Below, piece by piece: positions 9,918-22,113 of a stretch of DNA of 64,000 bases (the first letter of the stretch is position 1; each line of letters starts with the position of its first letter). Source of the stretch: Candidatus Altimarinota bacterium (GTDB lineage Bacteria > Patescibacteriota > Gracilibacteria > BD1-5 > UBA6164); the NCBI GenBank assembly GCA_028691535.1, contig JAQUZB010000004.1:52745-116744 (forward strand). The letters are read 5' to 3'. The position numbers were made by a program, and so were the translations under genes. The notes beneath the pieces are model-generated. The model was not told the DNA's origin. It did not search any database and saw nothing but the letters and a program-made list of their open reading frames with translations.

Positions 9918-11168
9918 ATGTGAACTGTATTTTATTATAAAGACATAATTAAAATTGATGATAGTCTATTATGATTTGATGAAATTTTAAAAAATTCATG
10001 TTATAAAAAATATAACATATTTTTTGAATTCAAAAATATTGAGAAATCTTTTAGCTTAGTTAAAAAAATTATTCTTGATAATTATAAAAATATAAATTTT
10101 CAAAATTTGTATTTTTATAATGCTAATGATTTTATAAATTTTATTATAAAAAAACCAATATATTTGCCAAATAATATAAATTTATTTATTAATGAATGAT
10201 GTTTTATAGGTTGTGTATATTGTGATAATGTAAATGATTCATTTAATATGTTATCTCTAGAATCAATAAAATTTTTTTTATCAAAATATAATCTTTGAGA
10301 CAACATAAATTATAATATTATATGACAATGAGACCCCTTATTTCATCCAGAGTTATTTAAAATATTAGATTATATTAAATCTATATGATGACATATTACT
10401 TTTTTTTCATGATGAAAATCACTTTTGTATTGTTCAGACATCAATAGATTAAATATATTGGTAGATGAATTTAAAATTAATATATCTGCTTCTAATCATG
10501 AAGTTTATAATTTAACTCATAGTAATAAAATTAATAAGGATGATTTTGATATATTAATTTCAAAATTTAAAATAATCTCAAAAAAAACCACATTTATAAC
10601 GGTTATAAATAAATTTAATATTAATGATTTATATAATTTATATAATTTAATAATTTCTATTTGAGCATTTTGATTTGAGATTAAGAAAAATGTTTTCTAT
10701 AGAAATAATGATATATTAAATAACAAAGAAATATATAATAATATAATAAAGTTAATAGTATATTTTTCTAGAAATAAAAATATAAATATTGTTACTAATA
10801 TAATATCATGATTTATAAAATATAATATTTTTCCTGAATTTTTAAATAGACAAAAAAACTTGTTAGATTTCTATATAGATGATCTAATTACAAAAAAAAC
10901 AATCGAAGAAATAAATAATATAAATGTTTGTCATCAATTTTGAAATTCTATTGATATAATAGAAAAATGAATTGTATCACTTTGTTGTAAATATGATATT
11001 TGAAATGTTTCATTAGTTGATTGAGATTGATTTTATTATGATAATGATTTATTCATTAGTAAATACAGTGAATATTCAATTAAAACACCTGATTGATGTA
11101 AAAAATGTCCAATGCCTATTGATAGGTATAAAAACTATTTAAAATATAATTTTATAAATGATTTATAA
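9918..11168 (+). CDS. Divergent radical SAM protein
   Basis: The protein has 416 residues. The cluster motif CFIGCVYC is at residues 95-102, after an unusual N-terminal extension of about 90 residues; the GGEP-like loop is reduced to IGQGDPLFHPEL, as in members with weak SAM-amino motifs. The C-terminus has NVCHQFG, LCCKYD and CKKCPMPID cysteines for a further cluster. The stop shares its last A with the ATG of the next gene (TAATG), so translation is coupled. The specific reaction is unknown. Confidence 0.82.
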
Positions 11169-12343
11169 TGGATAAAAACTTTTTTAAAGTATTAAATTAT
11201 TATATATATAATGATTATTTAGATTTTAAATGAAATCTTTCTTGAGATAAAGAAAGAGCATTTTTTATAATCCCATATTATTATTATAATCATGATTTTG
11301 CTATTAATTATAATACTGATGATTATATTATAAAAATTATATCAGATAATAAATTTAATATTTATGAGTATGTTTTAGAAAATAATTCAGATTATTTATT
11401 TTTATTCTGAGAATGACAATCTATTGAAAATCCAGAATTTTTATCATGAAAAAATTTATTATTAATAGATGAATTATTAAAAAAAGATAATAATAATTTT
11501 TATGCATTAAGTGCATATACAACTTATTATTATAATAAATGAAATTTAGATTTAGATAATTATTTTCAAAAATTATTAAAAATTGATAATAATAATCCAT
11601 ATACATTAATAAAATATTCAAGATATCAAGCTAGTGCTTTATATAAAAAATATAAGGATAAAAAATACCTAATATTATGAAAAAATAATATAATCTTAGC
11701 TATAGATCAATTTAAAAATAAACAAGATATTCCAACTTTTTTTTATTCTTGGTTATGATATATAGAACATGAACTATGAGATTATGACAGTGCTTTAAAA
11801 TTGTTTGATATTACAATTAATTTAAATATTGATTTATGAGCAGAAGTTCCAGAACCATATGCTTGGAAAGTATTTTCATTAAATAAAATTTGAAAATATA
11901 ATGAAAGTATAGATTTAGCAAACGAAGTTATATTAGATGATATATTAAATTTTGATAATGATAAGAGAGATTTTAGACTATTTAAAGTACAAGCTGATAA
12001 CTTCTCAAATATTTGAAATAGTATTGAATTTTATAATAATTTAAAAATTACTGTAGAAAAATATTTATCAATTTTTTCATTTCACATAAATAATATTATC
12101 GCTATTGATATAAAAAATTTAGATTTAAATACTGATAATATAATACTTAATAATAGATTTAAAGCTTTTTTGGATTACAATAATAAAAATATAAAATCAG
12201 ATATTGATAAAGTAATTTTTATATTAGCTTTCTTTTATAAAGAATATTTACTTTGAGAAAAAGTGTTGTTTAATGATAGTAGATGAATAGAATTACTTTG
12301 TTATAATTATCTAAAACTTGTTTATGAATGAAAATATAACTAA
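11168..12343 (+). CDS. Helical-repeat (TPR-like) protein
   Basis: The protein has 391 residues. Residues about 195-260 read like tetratricopeptide helices (FYSWLGYIEHELGDYDSALK, then a WKVFSLNKIGKYNESIDLA helix). The N-terminal third is rich in Asn, Tyr and Asp without a known fold. It begins on the last base of the preceding stop and its end overlaps the next TPR-like gene by 20 bases. TPR proteins bind peptides or build complexes, so a scaffold for the many maturases is plausible but inferred. Confidence 0.72.
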
Positions 12344-13220
12344 ATTTGATTATGAAAATATCATTTATTATATATTGTATTTAAGAGATAGAAATCCAAA
12401 AAAAGATTGGGGACATATTTTTTGATGGACAACTGTCTTTAGCTACTATAGCTCACAATATACTGAGAGAAATTTTTGAAAATATGAAGTTTTTTTAAAT
12501 TCTATAGATTTATCTGAAGATTTATTTTTACAAATGATAAAAGAATGGTATATATGATGATATGAAAGAAAATATTTAGATAAGTATAATTTTGAATGAG
12601 ATTATTTATATAATTTTATTTATGCTATATCATATGATAAATATGATAAAAATAACTACTATTTTAGATTTTCTGAAATGATAGATGTGATTTGATATAA
12701 ATATTTATTGAAATCTCATAGTCAAAAACAAGATTATTTATTTACTAATATAGCATTATCATCTTATTACTTTCATAATAAAAATTATGATTTATCATAT
12801 AAGTTTTATTTATATTCTTTGAAATTAGATTCAAATAATCCTTACATATTATATAAACTTGCAATGTTATATACTAGTATTTGATGATTTAATAATATAA
12901 TTAATGCTGAAAAAATAATAAAAAAAGTTGTTGGTATAATTCCATCTTCACCATTTATTTATGAATGATATTGATATATATTAAATCTATTGTGAAAATA
13001 TAATGAAGCATTATATTTTTTAGAAAAATATGAAAAATTAACTGATTGAAAACATAGGACATTTGAACCATTTATGAGAAAATCTGAAAGTTATATTTGA
13101 TTAGGTGATTTTATAAAGGCAAGAATTGAATTAAATAAAATAAATGATTATTATTTTTGAGAATGATATAGATTTTTTTATAATGAAATAGATAATAAAC
13201 TAAAAAAATTATGATATTAA
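12324..13220 (+). CDS. Helical-repeat (TPR-like) protein, companion of the preceding gene
   Basis: The protein has 298 residues. TPR-type helices are visible at residues about 140-190 (NIALSSYYFHNKNYDLSYKF, then a PYILYKLAMLYTSIGGFNN segment) and again near 220-270 (YGYILNLLGKYNEALYFLEK). No enzyme motif is seen. The start ATG lies inside the preceding gene, giving a 20-base overlap. Two adjacent TPR-like proteins within a peptide-modification operon suggest an assembly platform. Confidence 0.72.
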
Positions 13221-13222
13221 AT

Positions 13223-13732
13223 ATGAACATAGATTATTTTGAAACTGAGGATTATAAAAAATCTCTTTTAGAGACTTTAAAATCATTTAATGATTGAATA
13301 ACAGATGAAAAATTATTATATATAATAAAAAATCTTGTTGTATTTAATAATTTTGAATTTGAAAATAATAAAAATATTAAATTATTACTATTTTATTATT
13401 TTTATTTAAAATGAGGTGTAGAATTTGATAATTGATATAAATTTAGTTTTAATAATAATTTAGATTTAAATTTAAATAAATTATTAAATATTAATAATAC
13501 ACAATTATCTAATTTTAAACAATATTTTGATTTTTGAAAAAATGAGATTTTTTTAAATAAAATAATTGATTTAACAGTATTAAGTAGAGAAGTAAATGCT
13601 GATAAAAAAATAGTTGATGTAGATAATATAATTGATTTTTTCTTTTGTTTCACAAAAGAATGTTCTGAATTATATTCATTCTCGTGAGAACATTTTCCAT
13701 TATTTAAATGGTTAATTAATGATGTTGTTTAA
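13223..13732 (+). CDS. Uncharacterised small protein of the Hxs cluster
   Basis: The protein has 169 residues, acidic and Asn/Leu/Phe-rich, starting two bases after the preceding stop. It is probably all-helical, with no signal or membrane segment and no recognised motif. It precedes the HxsC-like fusion gene by 18 bases. Function unknown. Confidence 0.65.
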
Positions 13733-13750
13733 TTAATAATTTTAATATAA

Positions 13751-15649
13751 ATGCCAGATATAGCTTTATGGCCAAATTGTGATCATAAGTGTACTATGTG
13801 CTCTAATGATGCTAATTATAAAGATACAACTTCAAAATATACATATGAGGTTATAAAAACAAGGATAGATAATTATTTTTGATGAGATGATAGAAATTTT
13901 CATCGTTTTCCTGATATGAAATCTGATTGGACAATAACATGATGAGAACCAACTTTAAATCCAAAATATTTTGAGATTTTGTCTTATATTAGAGAAAAAT
14001 TTCCTGAATCAAAACTAATCCAATTAACACATTGAGATAGGTTTTCTGATGTAGAATTTACAAAAAAAATCTCATCACTTGAAAATTATCATCTAGTTTT
14101 TCCAGTACATTGATATAATAAATTAACTCATGAAGCAATAGTTAGAAAATCAGGTTCTTGGGATGAATTAGTTAAATGAATTTTTAATGTTTTGAAGTAT
14201 AAAAAATATAATAATCAAACTTTAGAGTTGAGATTAATAATTCAAGGTCAAAATTATAAATTTTTAGATAAGATGTATGAATTTATTTATAAATATTTTC
14301 CTTGAGTTGATAGTGTTGTAACAATAATGATGGAATTTGAAGGTCAAGCAATTGATAATATTTGAGTTACAAAAGTAAATTATAAAGATGTATTAGATGT
14401 CAATGAAAGTGTATTTTTAAAATGGTGAGAAATATTTTGAGTAAATAAGTTTAAATTATACCATTTTCCATTATGTACACTTAAAAATCCTAGATTATGG
14501 AAATATATGTGGAGAACTCTACCTAGTCATGAAATAACTTTTACATGAAAATGTTCTTTATGTAAATTATCTAAATATTGTATGTGAATACATGAATCTT
14601 ATTGTGATTTTAATTGAAATGAAGAAATAAAACCTTTTTTTAAAAAAGATAGCAATAAAATTAAAATTATTGAAAATAAAGATAATTTTAGATTTAATCC
14701 AATTTTAGATGTAGTCACTAATAATAAACCAAGTAAAAAAACAGTTATATTTACATGATATGCTTGTGATAATATATGTAGATTTTGTATAGATTTAAAT
14801 AAAAGAAATATTAATAGAACAACTAAAGAAGTTTTAAAAGATATATTGTTGGCAAAAAAAAGCTGAACTCAAATCTTAGAAATTATTTGATGAGAGGTGA
14901 CTATAAGAAAAGATTTTTTTACAATTATGTGATTTATAAAATCTATGAAATTTGAACATGTATATCTTGTTACAAATTGAAATAAAATGTCAGATTATAA
15001 TTTTGCAAAGAAATTTTATGAACTTGATGTTTTAAATAGTATTGTATTTTCAATTCATTGATCAACAGCTGAAATACATAATTTACTTACTGCAACTCCT
15101 AAAAGTTTTGAAAAACTACTTCAATGAATTAAAAATTGGCAAGATTTATGATTTCCTAAAAGTAAAATCTGAACAAATACTGCAATCGAAAATTGAAATT
15201 ATGCTGATTTAGTAAATATTTGAAAATTAATTAAAGAAATTTGATGTTTATGAACTAGTGAATTTATATTTGCTGATCCAAATCAATGATGAGTAAATAA
15301 TGAATTTGAAAAATTAATGCCTAGAATTTCAAAAGCAGCACCTTATATGAGAGATCTTATAAATTGGTGAAATAATAATTGAATGATTTATAGAGTTAGA
15401 TATGTTCCACTATGTTATTTTTCTGAATATATGGATAATAACATTTCTGAAATTAAAGAATTAGAAATTTATAGTAATGTTACACATAGTGCTCCTGATT
15501 TTTTTAACTCAGATGTTGTTGAATGAAGAAAAAATAGTTGAAGAGTAAAAACAAAAAAATGTGAATGATGTAAATTATACGATAAATGTGAATGAATATG
15601 GAAAACATATTATGAAAAATGGTGAGATGAGGAATTAATTAATTTATAA
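13751..15649 (+). CDS. HxsC-like radical SAM maturase fused to a second radical SAM domain
   Basis: The protein has 632 residues. The first domain has CDHKCTMC at residues 10-17, TGGEPTL, a VFPVHGYN strand, and a late section with LYHFPLCTL, WKYMWRTL and CSLCKLSKYCMGI. This follows the order of HxsC (CxxxCxMC, GGEPTL, a late YNxxLC, then a CxxCxxxxxCxG tail). The second domain has CDNICRFC at 339-346, IGGEVTI in place of GGEP, and its own cysteine tail (CEGCKLYDKCEGI). I therefore take it as the cluster's HxsC with an added radical-SAM module. Full-length HxsC is normally a single-domain protein of about 350 residues. Confidence 0.8.
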
Positions 15650-15669
15650 TATATTTTAATAATTTTTGC

Positions 15670-16206
15670 ATGTTTTTAGATAATAATCATCCATTGTATA
15701 ATGATTTAATTAATTTTATTAATTCTTCTTTGGAAAATAAAAAATGGTATGATGACAATATTGAAAAAATATTATTGGTAGAAGATTGAATAAAATTAGA
15801 TAGTTTAATATTTGATATATATGATTTAAAAACTATTCCAAACAATAAAGATATATGGGAAAATAAATGATATATATATTTTTCATTTGATGCTGCAAAT
15901 ACTTATGCAAAGTGATTAAATAAAAGATTACCTACAAGAGATGAGTGGAAAAAATTTGTAAATTTTTTACCTTGAAAAATAGAAAATAAAGTTAAATTTT
16001 TTACAGATGTTATGAAATTTCCACTTTCATGATTTCGTTGTCGGGATAATTGATTTTTTTGTAATTTCTGAGATGATTGTTGATATTGGTCAAGTTCTGA
16101 AACTTCAACACATGCTTATAATCTTCATTTTAAGTCTAAATTTATAAATCCAAATGACTTTGATTTTAAAGAAATCTGATTTTTAGTTCGTTGTTTAAAA
16201 AATTAA
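15670..16206 (+). CDS. FISUMP-domain (Fibrobacter major paralogous domain-like) protein
   Basis: The protein has 178 residues. Residues about 75-178 follow the FISUMP pattern: a LNKRLPTRDEWKKF opening, FPLSGFRCRDNG, GYWSSSETSTHAYNLHF and a final IGFLVRCLKN. This fold is related to formylglycine-generating-enzyme and C-type-lectin-like domains. The family is normally secreted, but this copy has no signal peptide and lies between a radical-SAM and a YcaO gene, so it probably acts in the cytoplasm. Peptide binding is a reasonable guess. Confidence 0.7.
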
Positions 16207-16209
16207 TTT

Positions 16210-17421
16210 ATGAAAAAAGGTTATAAATTAGATACACATAGAGTGTGTGATCCAAAAATAACTGTTAAAAATGTATTGGAAAAACTTAAGTCTTCATTAA
16301 TTTGGGATGATGAAAATGTTTCATTGTATCAAATATGAAATTTAGATGTTTTTAATGAGTATGTTTATTGCGTTTCATCATACGTATGAAAAAGAAATAA
16401 TTGGTGAAAATGACTTACCAAATATCAAGCAATGGCTAGTGCTTTGATGGAATTTTGTGAAAGATATTCATGGTATAAAAAAATTTATGAAGTAAATGAT
16501 AGCGAACAAAAAACTCATAATGAAATTGAATCAAAAAAAATTAATGTTGATGAATTAATATTAACAGATAATGATAGAGAAAGATTTAGTAAGATAGATT
16601 TTTATAATGATGTTAAATATAATTGGATTGAATGATATTCTTTAACAAATAGTGAAAAAAAGTTAATTCCATGGTATGAACAAGAATTTCTTACAACAAA
16701 TTGTTTATGAGCAGGAAATACATTGGAAGAGGCAATAATTCATGCTATTTATGAGACTATTGAAAGACATAATTACAATGTTATGATGGCTAATTATGAT
16801 ATTCCAAAGATAATTAATATAGATACAATTACGAATTCTAATATTTTAAATCTGATAGAAAAAATAAAGTCTTTTTGATTTGAAATATATATAATGGATT
16901 GTTCTTTTGATTTCTGAGTTCATACAATTTGAGCTTTGATATATAATTGAAAATATCAGTATGTAAGTCATTATGCTATGAATTTACATATGTGAACTCA
17001 TTCAAATAAAGATATAGCAATTATTAGAGCATTAACTGAAATTATACAAAATAGAGCAACAAATATAGATAATAATAAATTTGATATTTCTAGGATAAAA
17101 AAAGAGGATTATATGTATGAAAATGATTTATCACCAATAACAAATTTTTATTTAAGTACATTTAGGACTTGAAAAACAGAAGTTATAAATTACAATGATT
17201 TAAAAGATACTGATACAGATGATATGTCATTTGAATTATCTTATATTGTAGAGGATTTGAAAAATAATTGATTTGAAGTTTTAGTTATTGATATAACAGA
17301 TGAAAAACTAGATGTAAAATGCGTGAGAGTAGTTATTCCATGATTACAACCAATGATTTTTGAATTATTTGATGATTTATCGTCAAAAGATATTAGATTT
17401 TCTAAATTTATAAAAAGATAA
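16210..17421 (+). CDS. YcaO-domain protein (ATP-dependent peptide backbone modification)
   Basis: The protein has 403 residues. It opens with DTHRVCDPKITVKNVLEKL, the thRtxxPxxTl start of YcaO proteins related to the methanogenesis-marker-1 (McrA thioglycine) group. Residues about 70-90 read GKGLTKYQAMASALMEFCER, the SxKGxxxxQAxxSAlmEaiER ATP-binding motif; a second ER motif (YETIERHN) and TEIIQNR follow. YcaO enzymes activate a backbone amide with ATP to make azolines, thioamides or amidines. No E1-like cyclodehydratase partner or TfuA is seen, but a SufS-like enzyme in the same operon could supply sulfur, which favours a thioamide; this is inference. Confidence 0.85.
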
Positions 17422-17424
17422 ATT

Positions 17425-18273
17425 ATGTCAAAATTAGACCACCTTGTACCAATTAATAATGTTTGTAATCAAAAATGTGTTTTTTGTAGTGCTGAATATC
17501 GTATGCAATGAAATAAACCAATTCCTTTAAAAAATATTTTTAAAGATATTTTAGAAAAGTGAGACTATATTCAAATCTCTTGAGGAGAACCATTATTAAG
17601 TCCAGATCTTTTTAAAATACTTTTTTTTATTAGAAAACATAAAAAAAAGTGTTTTATTGAGTTTCAAACAAATGGTGTTTTTTTGTTGAAAAATAATAAT
17701 TTAGATAAATTACAAAAATTTAATATAGATTTATATAACGTAAATTATCCATGTCACATTGAAGAAATTAATGATGAAATTGCCTGAGTAAAATGAAGTC
17801 AAACGCTTAGAGAATTAGCAATGAAAGAAATAATAAATAGATGATTAAATTTAAGAATAAATATAATAATTAATAAATTAAATTTTATATATTTGCCTGA
17901 AATTGTAGATTATATAAATGAAAATTTCGCTTGATTAGATAGAATTCAATTTAGTTTTACAAAAGCTATGTGAGCTGCTGATAAAAATGATGAAGTTGTT
18001 CCATTGTATGAAGAAACAGAAAAATTTTTAATTAATGCATTAGAAAAGTGTGAAAAATATAATATTAAAGTTGATGTTGATCATATTCCAATGTGTTTTT
18101 TATGAAAATATTATGAAAAACATGTTGATTTTAACAAGATGAAAATGTGAGAAAATTGAGTTTTTTTAACAGAAAAAAATTATGTAAATAGATGTAATAA
18201 TTGTGATAAAAAGAATTATTGTACTTGATATAGAAAAGACTATTTAGAAATTTACACAGAATCTATAATTTAA
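17425..18273 (+). CDS. Short radical SAM protein
   Basis: The protein has 282 residues, with CNQKCVFC at residues 14-21, ISGGEPLL (one Gly as GGA) and FQTNG. The end has RCNNCDKKNYCTGY, a CxxC-x5-C set for one auxiliary cluster. It is close in layout to the genes at 4961 and 18283 but shorter. It starts three bases after the YcaO stop, so the two may act together. Confidence 0.85.
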
Positions 18274-18282
18274 AAAAAAATT

Positions 18283-19542
18283 ATGTTAGAAAATCTAATT
18301 AAAAAATGAATTAAAAAATCAGATTTAGAATTAAGAGATGAAATACTTTCTTGAACTAAAGATAAAAAAGAAATTTATAAAAATAGTTGTTATGAAGTTA
18401 TGGTTCATAAGCTTTGTAATGAAAAATGTTTTTTTTGTAGTCAAGATCATGAAAGTAGAACTAAGGCAGAGAAACCAAATGATAATGAAATATATAAAAG
18501 AATTTTATTTTGAGCTAAACAATGATATTGAATGCTTGGTTTTACATGATGAGAACCTTTAACTCACCCAAATATAATGAAATATATTAAATTTGGTAGA
18601 AAAGCATGATTTAACTATGTTAGGGTTCAAACTAATTGAGTAATGTTATGAAAACCTTGATTTGCAGATAAGTGTGTTGATGCGTGAGCAACTCTTTTTA
18701 AATTATCTGTTCATCATTATAAACCTGAAATTCATGATTATCTAGTTTGATTACCATGAGCATTAGATAAGGTAATATATTGAATAAAAGAGTTGAAGAA
18801 AAAATGATCTAGGATTTGAATCAATATTGTACTTACAAAACAAAATTATAAAGATTTACCAGATATTTTGTTATATTATTTAGATCTTTGAATAACTGTT
18901 TTTGTTGTAATTTTTCCATTGTATGAAAATAGTATGAAAGATGAAGCAAAATTAGTTTGATTTAAATTTACAGATACAATTCCATATATTGTTAAATCAT
19001 TGCACATTTTTGATAAACTATGACTAAAAAGACCATTAGTTTTAAATATGCCAATGTGTTTATTACCATGATATGAATCTGCTATAATTCAAACTTTTAA
19101 TTGAACAGCAGTTTTAAATCTGGATTGAAGTAAGACAAATATAGATGATAATAAAGCTTGATGAAAAAAGAGAGTTAAGATTTGTAAAGATTGTAAACAT
19201 AACAAGATTTGTTTTTGAGTAGATGAAGAATATATTAAAAATTGGTGAGAAAGTGAGTTTGAATCTAAAATGGAAAATATTGATTTATCATTTAGTTTAG
19301 ATGAACTAAATTTAAAAGAATATTTTACGGAAGATGAATTATGTTTTTTAGAAATTTTAAATGTTAAAGATAAAGTTTGAGTTGAAGATATAATTAAAAT
19401 AAAAGATAAAATACAAATTTGTCAGGATTGTGATAGCTTAAACAAGATCATTTCTACTTGAGATTTACTTGTAAAAAAATGATATATTAAAAAAGAATTG
19501 GTGAAATGAAAAATTATTTTTAGTAAAATAATGTCAAAATAA
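18283..19542 (+). CDS. Radical SAM protein with C-terminal extension, paralogue of the gene at 4961
   Basis: The protein has 419 residues. A helical N-terminal extension (about 40 residues) precedes CNEKCFFC at residues 45-52 and GFTGGEPL. VQTNGVML and SVHHYKPEIHDYLVGLPGA match the gene at 4961. The auxiliary cysteines are in ICKDCKHNKICFGVDEE. Residues about 345-419 add a small domain with ICQDCDS, possibly winged-helix-like or a peptide-recognition element, absent from the paralogue. Confidence 0.84.
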
Positions 19543-19549
19543 TAATATT

Positions 19550-20767
19550 ATGTTACAAAAAGATTATCCATTATTATCAAAAAAGATTAATAATAAAAAT
19601 TTAATTTATTTTGATAGTTCGTGTACATATTTAAAAAATATCAATACTATTAATGAAGTTAATAGATATTATACTGATTATTCTTGTTGTTCAGGAGATA
19701 GGGAATCATCTTATTTATGAGCATTATTACAAGAAGAAATTGATAATACTAGAGCTCAATGTAGTAAATTTATATGAGCTCAAAAAAATGATTTCATTGT
19801 ATTTACATCTTGAACTACTGATTCTATAAATAGACTTATTTTTTCAATAGATGAAAGCAAAATAAAAAATATCATTACTTCTGACTTAGAGCATAATTCA
19901 AATTATTTACCACAATTTGAATATTCTAAAATAAAGAATATAAATTTTGTTTGTTTTAAATACAAAGATATCTTAAATTTAGATATTTTAGAAACTAAAT
20001 TAGAAAAAATAACTGGATGATTTTTATTATGTTTTACACATTGTTCAAATATAATTTGATCAAATTTTGATTTGCAATGAATTTCTGAATTAGTACACAA
20101 ATATTGATGATATATTTTGGTTGATGATGCACAATTTATATCTCATAATAGAGAAAATGTAGTATTAAATAATATAGATTTTCTAGCTTTTTCTGCTCAT
20201 AAAATTTGATGACCTACTTGAATTTGAGTGCTCTATATAAAATATTGAAGTGAAAATATAATAAAATATAGTTCAAAAATTTGATGAGGAACTATTATAA
20301 ATATAAATAATGAAAAAGTAGAATATAAAAAATTACCATATTTTTTAGAATGATGAGTTCAAAATTTTTGATGAATTTTATGATTAAAATGATGTATAAA
20401 TTATTATAATGAAATCTCATATGAAAAAATAAATACTCATATAAACATTTTAGTTAAGTATTTTTGGAATAAATTTTATGAAAATAATTTAGATAATTAT
20501 TTTGAAATATTAAGTTTGGATAATTCATTAATAATTACATTGAAACCTAAAAATTTTAATGTAATTGATTTTCACTGATATTGTAATTATTTTTTAGATG
20601 AATATATTATTTCATTTAGAACATGAACAATGTGTGCTGATAATTATGTAAATAACTATTTAAATTGAGATAAAAATATAATGAGATTATCATTTTGAGT
20701 TTATAATACTACTGAAGAAATAGACGTATTAATAATTTCTATTTTAAAATATATAAGAGATATCTAG
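19550..20767 (+). CDS. Class V aminotransferase, cysteine desulfurase (SufS/Csd)-like
   Basis: The protein has 405 residues with a fold-type I PLP enzyme layout: TSGTTDSIN, DLEHNSNYLP, ILVDDAQ and the PLP-binding Lys218 in FSAHKIGGPTGIGVLY. Cys362 in RTGTMC occupies the place of the SufS persulfide cysteine (RxGxxC). It is thus probably active as a cysteine desulfurase delivering sulfane sulfur. As the last gene of the maturase operon it could feed the YcaO reaction or rebuild iron-sulfur clusters of the radical-SAM enzymes. Its tail overlaps the convergent A24 peptidase gene by four bases. Confidence 0.82.
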
Positions 20768-20790
20768 TTATAGATATCTCTTATATATTT
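20749..20790. terminator. Bidirectional terminator at the end of the maturase operon
   Basis: TATAAGAGATATCT and AGATATCTCTTATA flank a seven-base loop and are followed by a T-rich stretch on the plus strand and A-rich sequence on the other. It closes two convergent genes whose stop codons lie inside it. Confidence 0.8.
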
Positions 20791-22062
20791 TATTATTAAG
20801 TTAATAATAACTTCAAATATTTTATTACCAAATATAAATGTAATTAAAAATCATAATAATATATATGGTCAAAATGCAAAAATTTTTAATATTTTTATAT
20901 GATTTAATTCTGTAAATTTTTCTTTTATTATTTCATCATTTTTAGATACTTCATTTGTTCTTAAAAATACAGTATTTATTTTTGTTATATCCTCTTCTGT
21001 TACAACTCTATTTATCGATTTTATATTTTTTAAATTTTCATTATAAATATTTATTGTATCTAAATTTTTAGGATTAATTATTTTTATAATTTTTGTTATA
21101 TATTCTTTATCTATTATATCTCAAATTTTTATATTATCTAGTGTTACAAAATAACTTTCAGCAATTTGAAAAGTTATCTTGTAACTGTATCTAAAAATAT
21201 TAAATAATATATATAATAATAGATATATTGTAAATATTTTATATAAACTATTTTTTAAAAATTCACTATCTATTTTGTATTCATATAAGATAAATCAAAA
21301 TAATAAGGATAATAATATAATATAGATTATTATATCAATATATTTATAATATATTTGATTAATTGATATCTTTTTTATAAAAATATAAATTAACCTTAAT
21401 AACATTATACTCAATAATATAATTACTATAGAAGATATGATTATTAATATTTGATATTTATTAAATAAGTCAAAATAATTTAAATCTTTCATTAGGTAAA
21501 TTCTACTTATTCTTAATCATACAAAAAGTATTCAGAAAGTTATGAAAAATTTTATTAATCTTAAAAAAATTGTCTTAATATAAAAATTTCAATCTCAAAA
21601 TTTAAAAAATGTTGTGAGTTTTTCTTTTAAATCTTCTTTTATATTAATTAATAGACTTTTAGCATATTTTCTATCAAATAGACATTTTCATAAATAGAAC
21701 CAAACAAAATATAACATTAAATATATTAAAGTTATTATTGCTATATTTCATACAAATGAAATTATTCAAATATATGGAATGAATAGTGCTAATACAAGCA
21801 AATATTTAGCATCTCAAGCGCTCCATATTCAAATTGAATATAATAAAAAAGATAAAAATAAAGTTATAACAACTTGAAAAAGAAAAAATAGAAAATTTAT
21901 ATCAAAATAATAAAAAACATAAATATAATAAATTGGTAATAATATTAATAAATATAATAAATATTTATTTGGAATTTTTTTTTCTTTTATATCAGAAATT
22001 ATTATCTTATAGTTTATATATAAAAATGGTATTGATAATATAAAAAGCAAAATATATTGCAT
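20764..22062 (-). CDS. A24 family prepilin-peptidase-like membrane protease with extra C-terminal domain
   Basis: The protein has 432 residues. The N-terminal membrane domain has the two A24 aspartates: Asp24 in ISDIKEKKIPN and Asp84 in SAGDAKYLL (the GxGD-type motif with Ala for the first Gly). A24 enzymes cut leader peptides of type IV pilin-like proteins. They are usually about 220-260 residues. Here several further membrane segments, a soluble stretch of about 100 residues and a last membrane helix follow. It could process the pilin-like protein at 62155 or serve the cluster; the extension is unexplained. The C-terminus overlaps the convergent PLP-enzyme gene by four bases. Confidence 0.78.
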
Positions 22063-22113
22063 ATTTTTTTATTAGATTATAATTTTTTATATTATATACT
22101 CATTATCATTTTT

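Noticed and set aside
228..20767. Frequent in-frame TGA codons could mean pseudogenes or frameshifts across the maturase region.
   Set aside because: TGA falls at conserved glycine sites in independent families and the frames stay open to TAA/TAG, so recoding explains it better.
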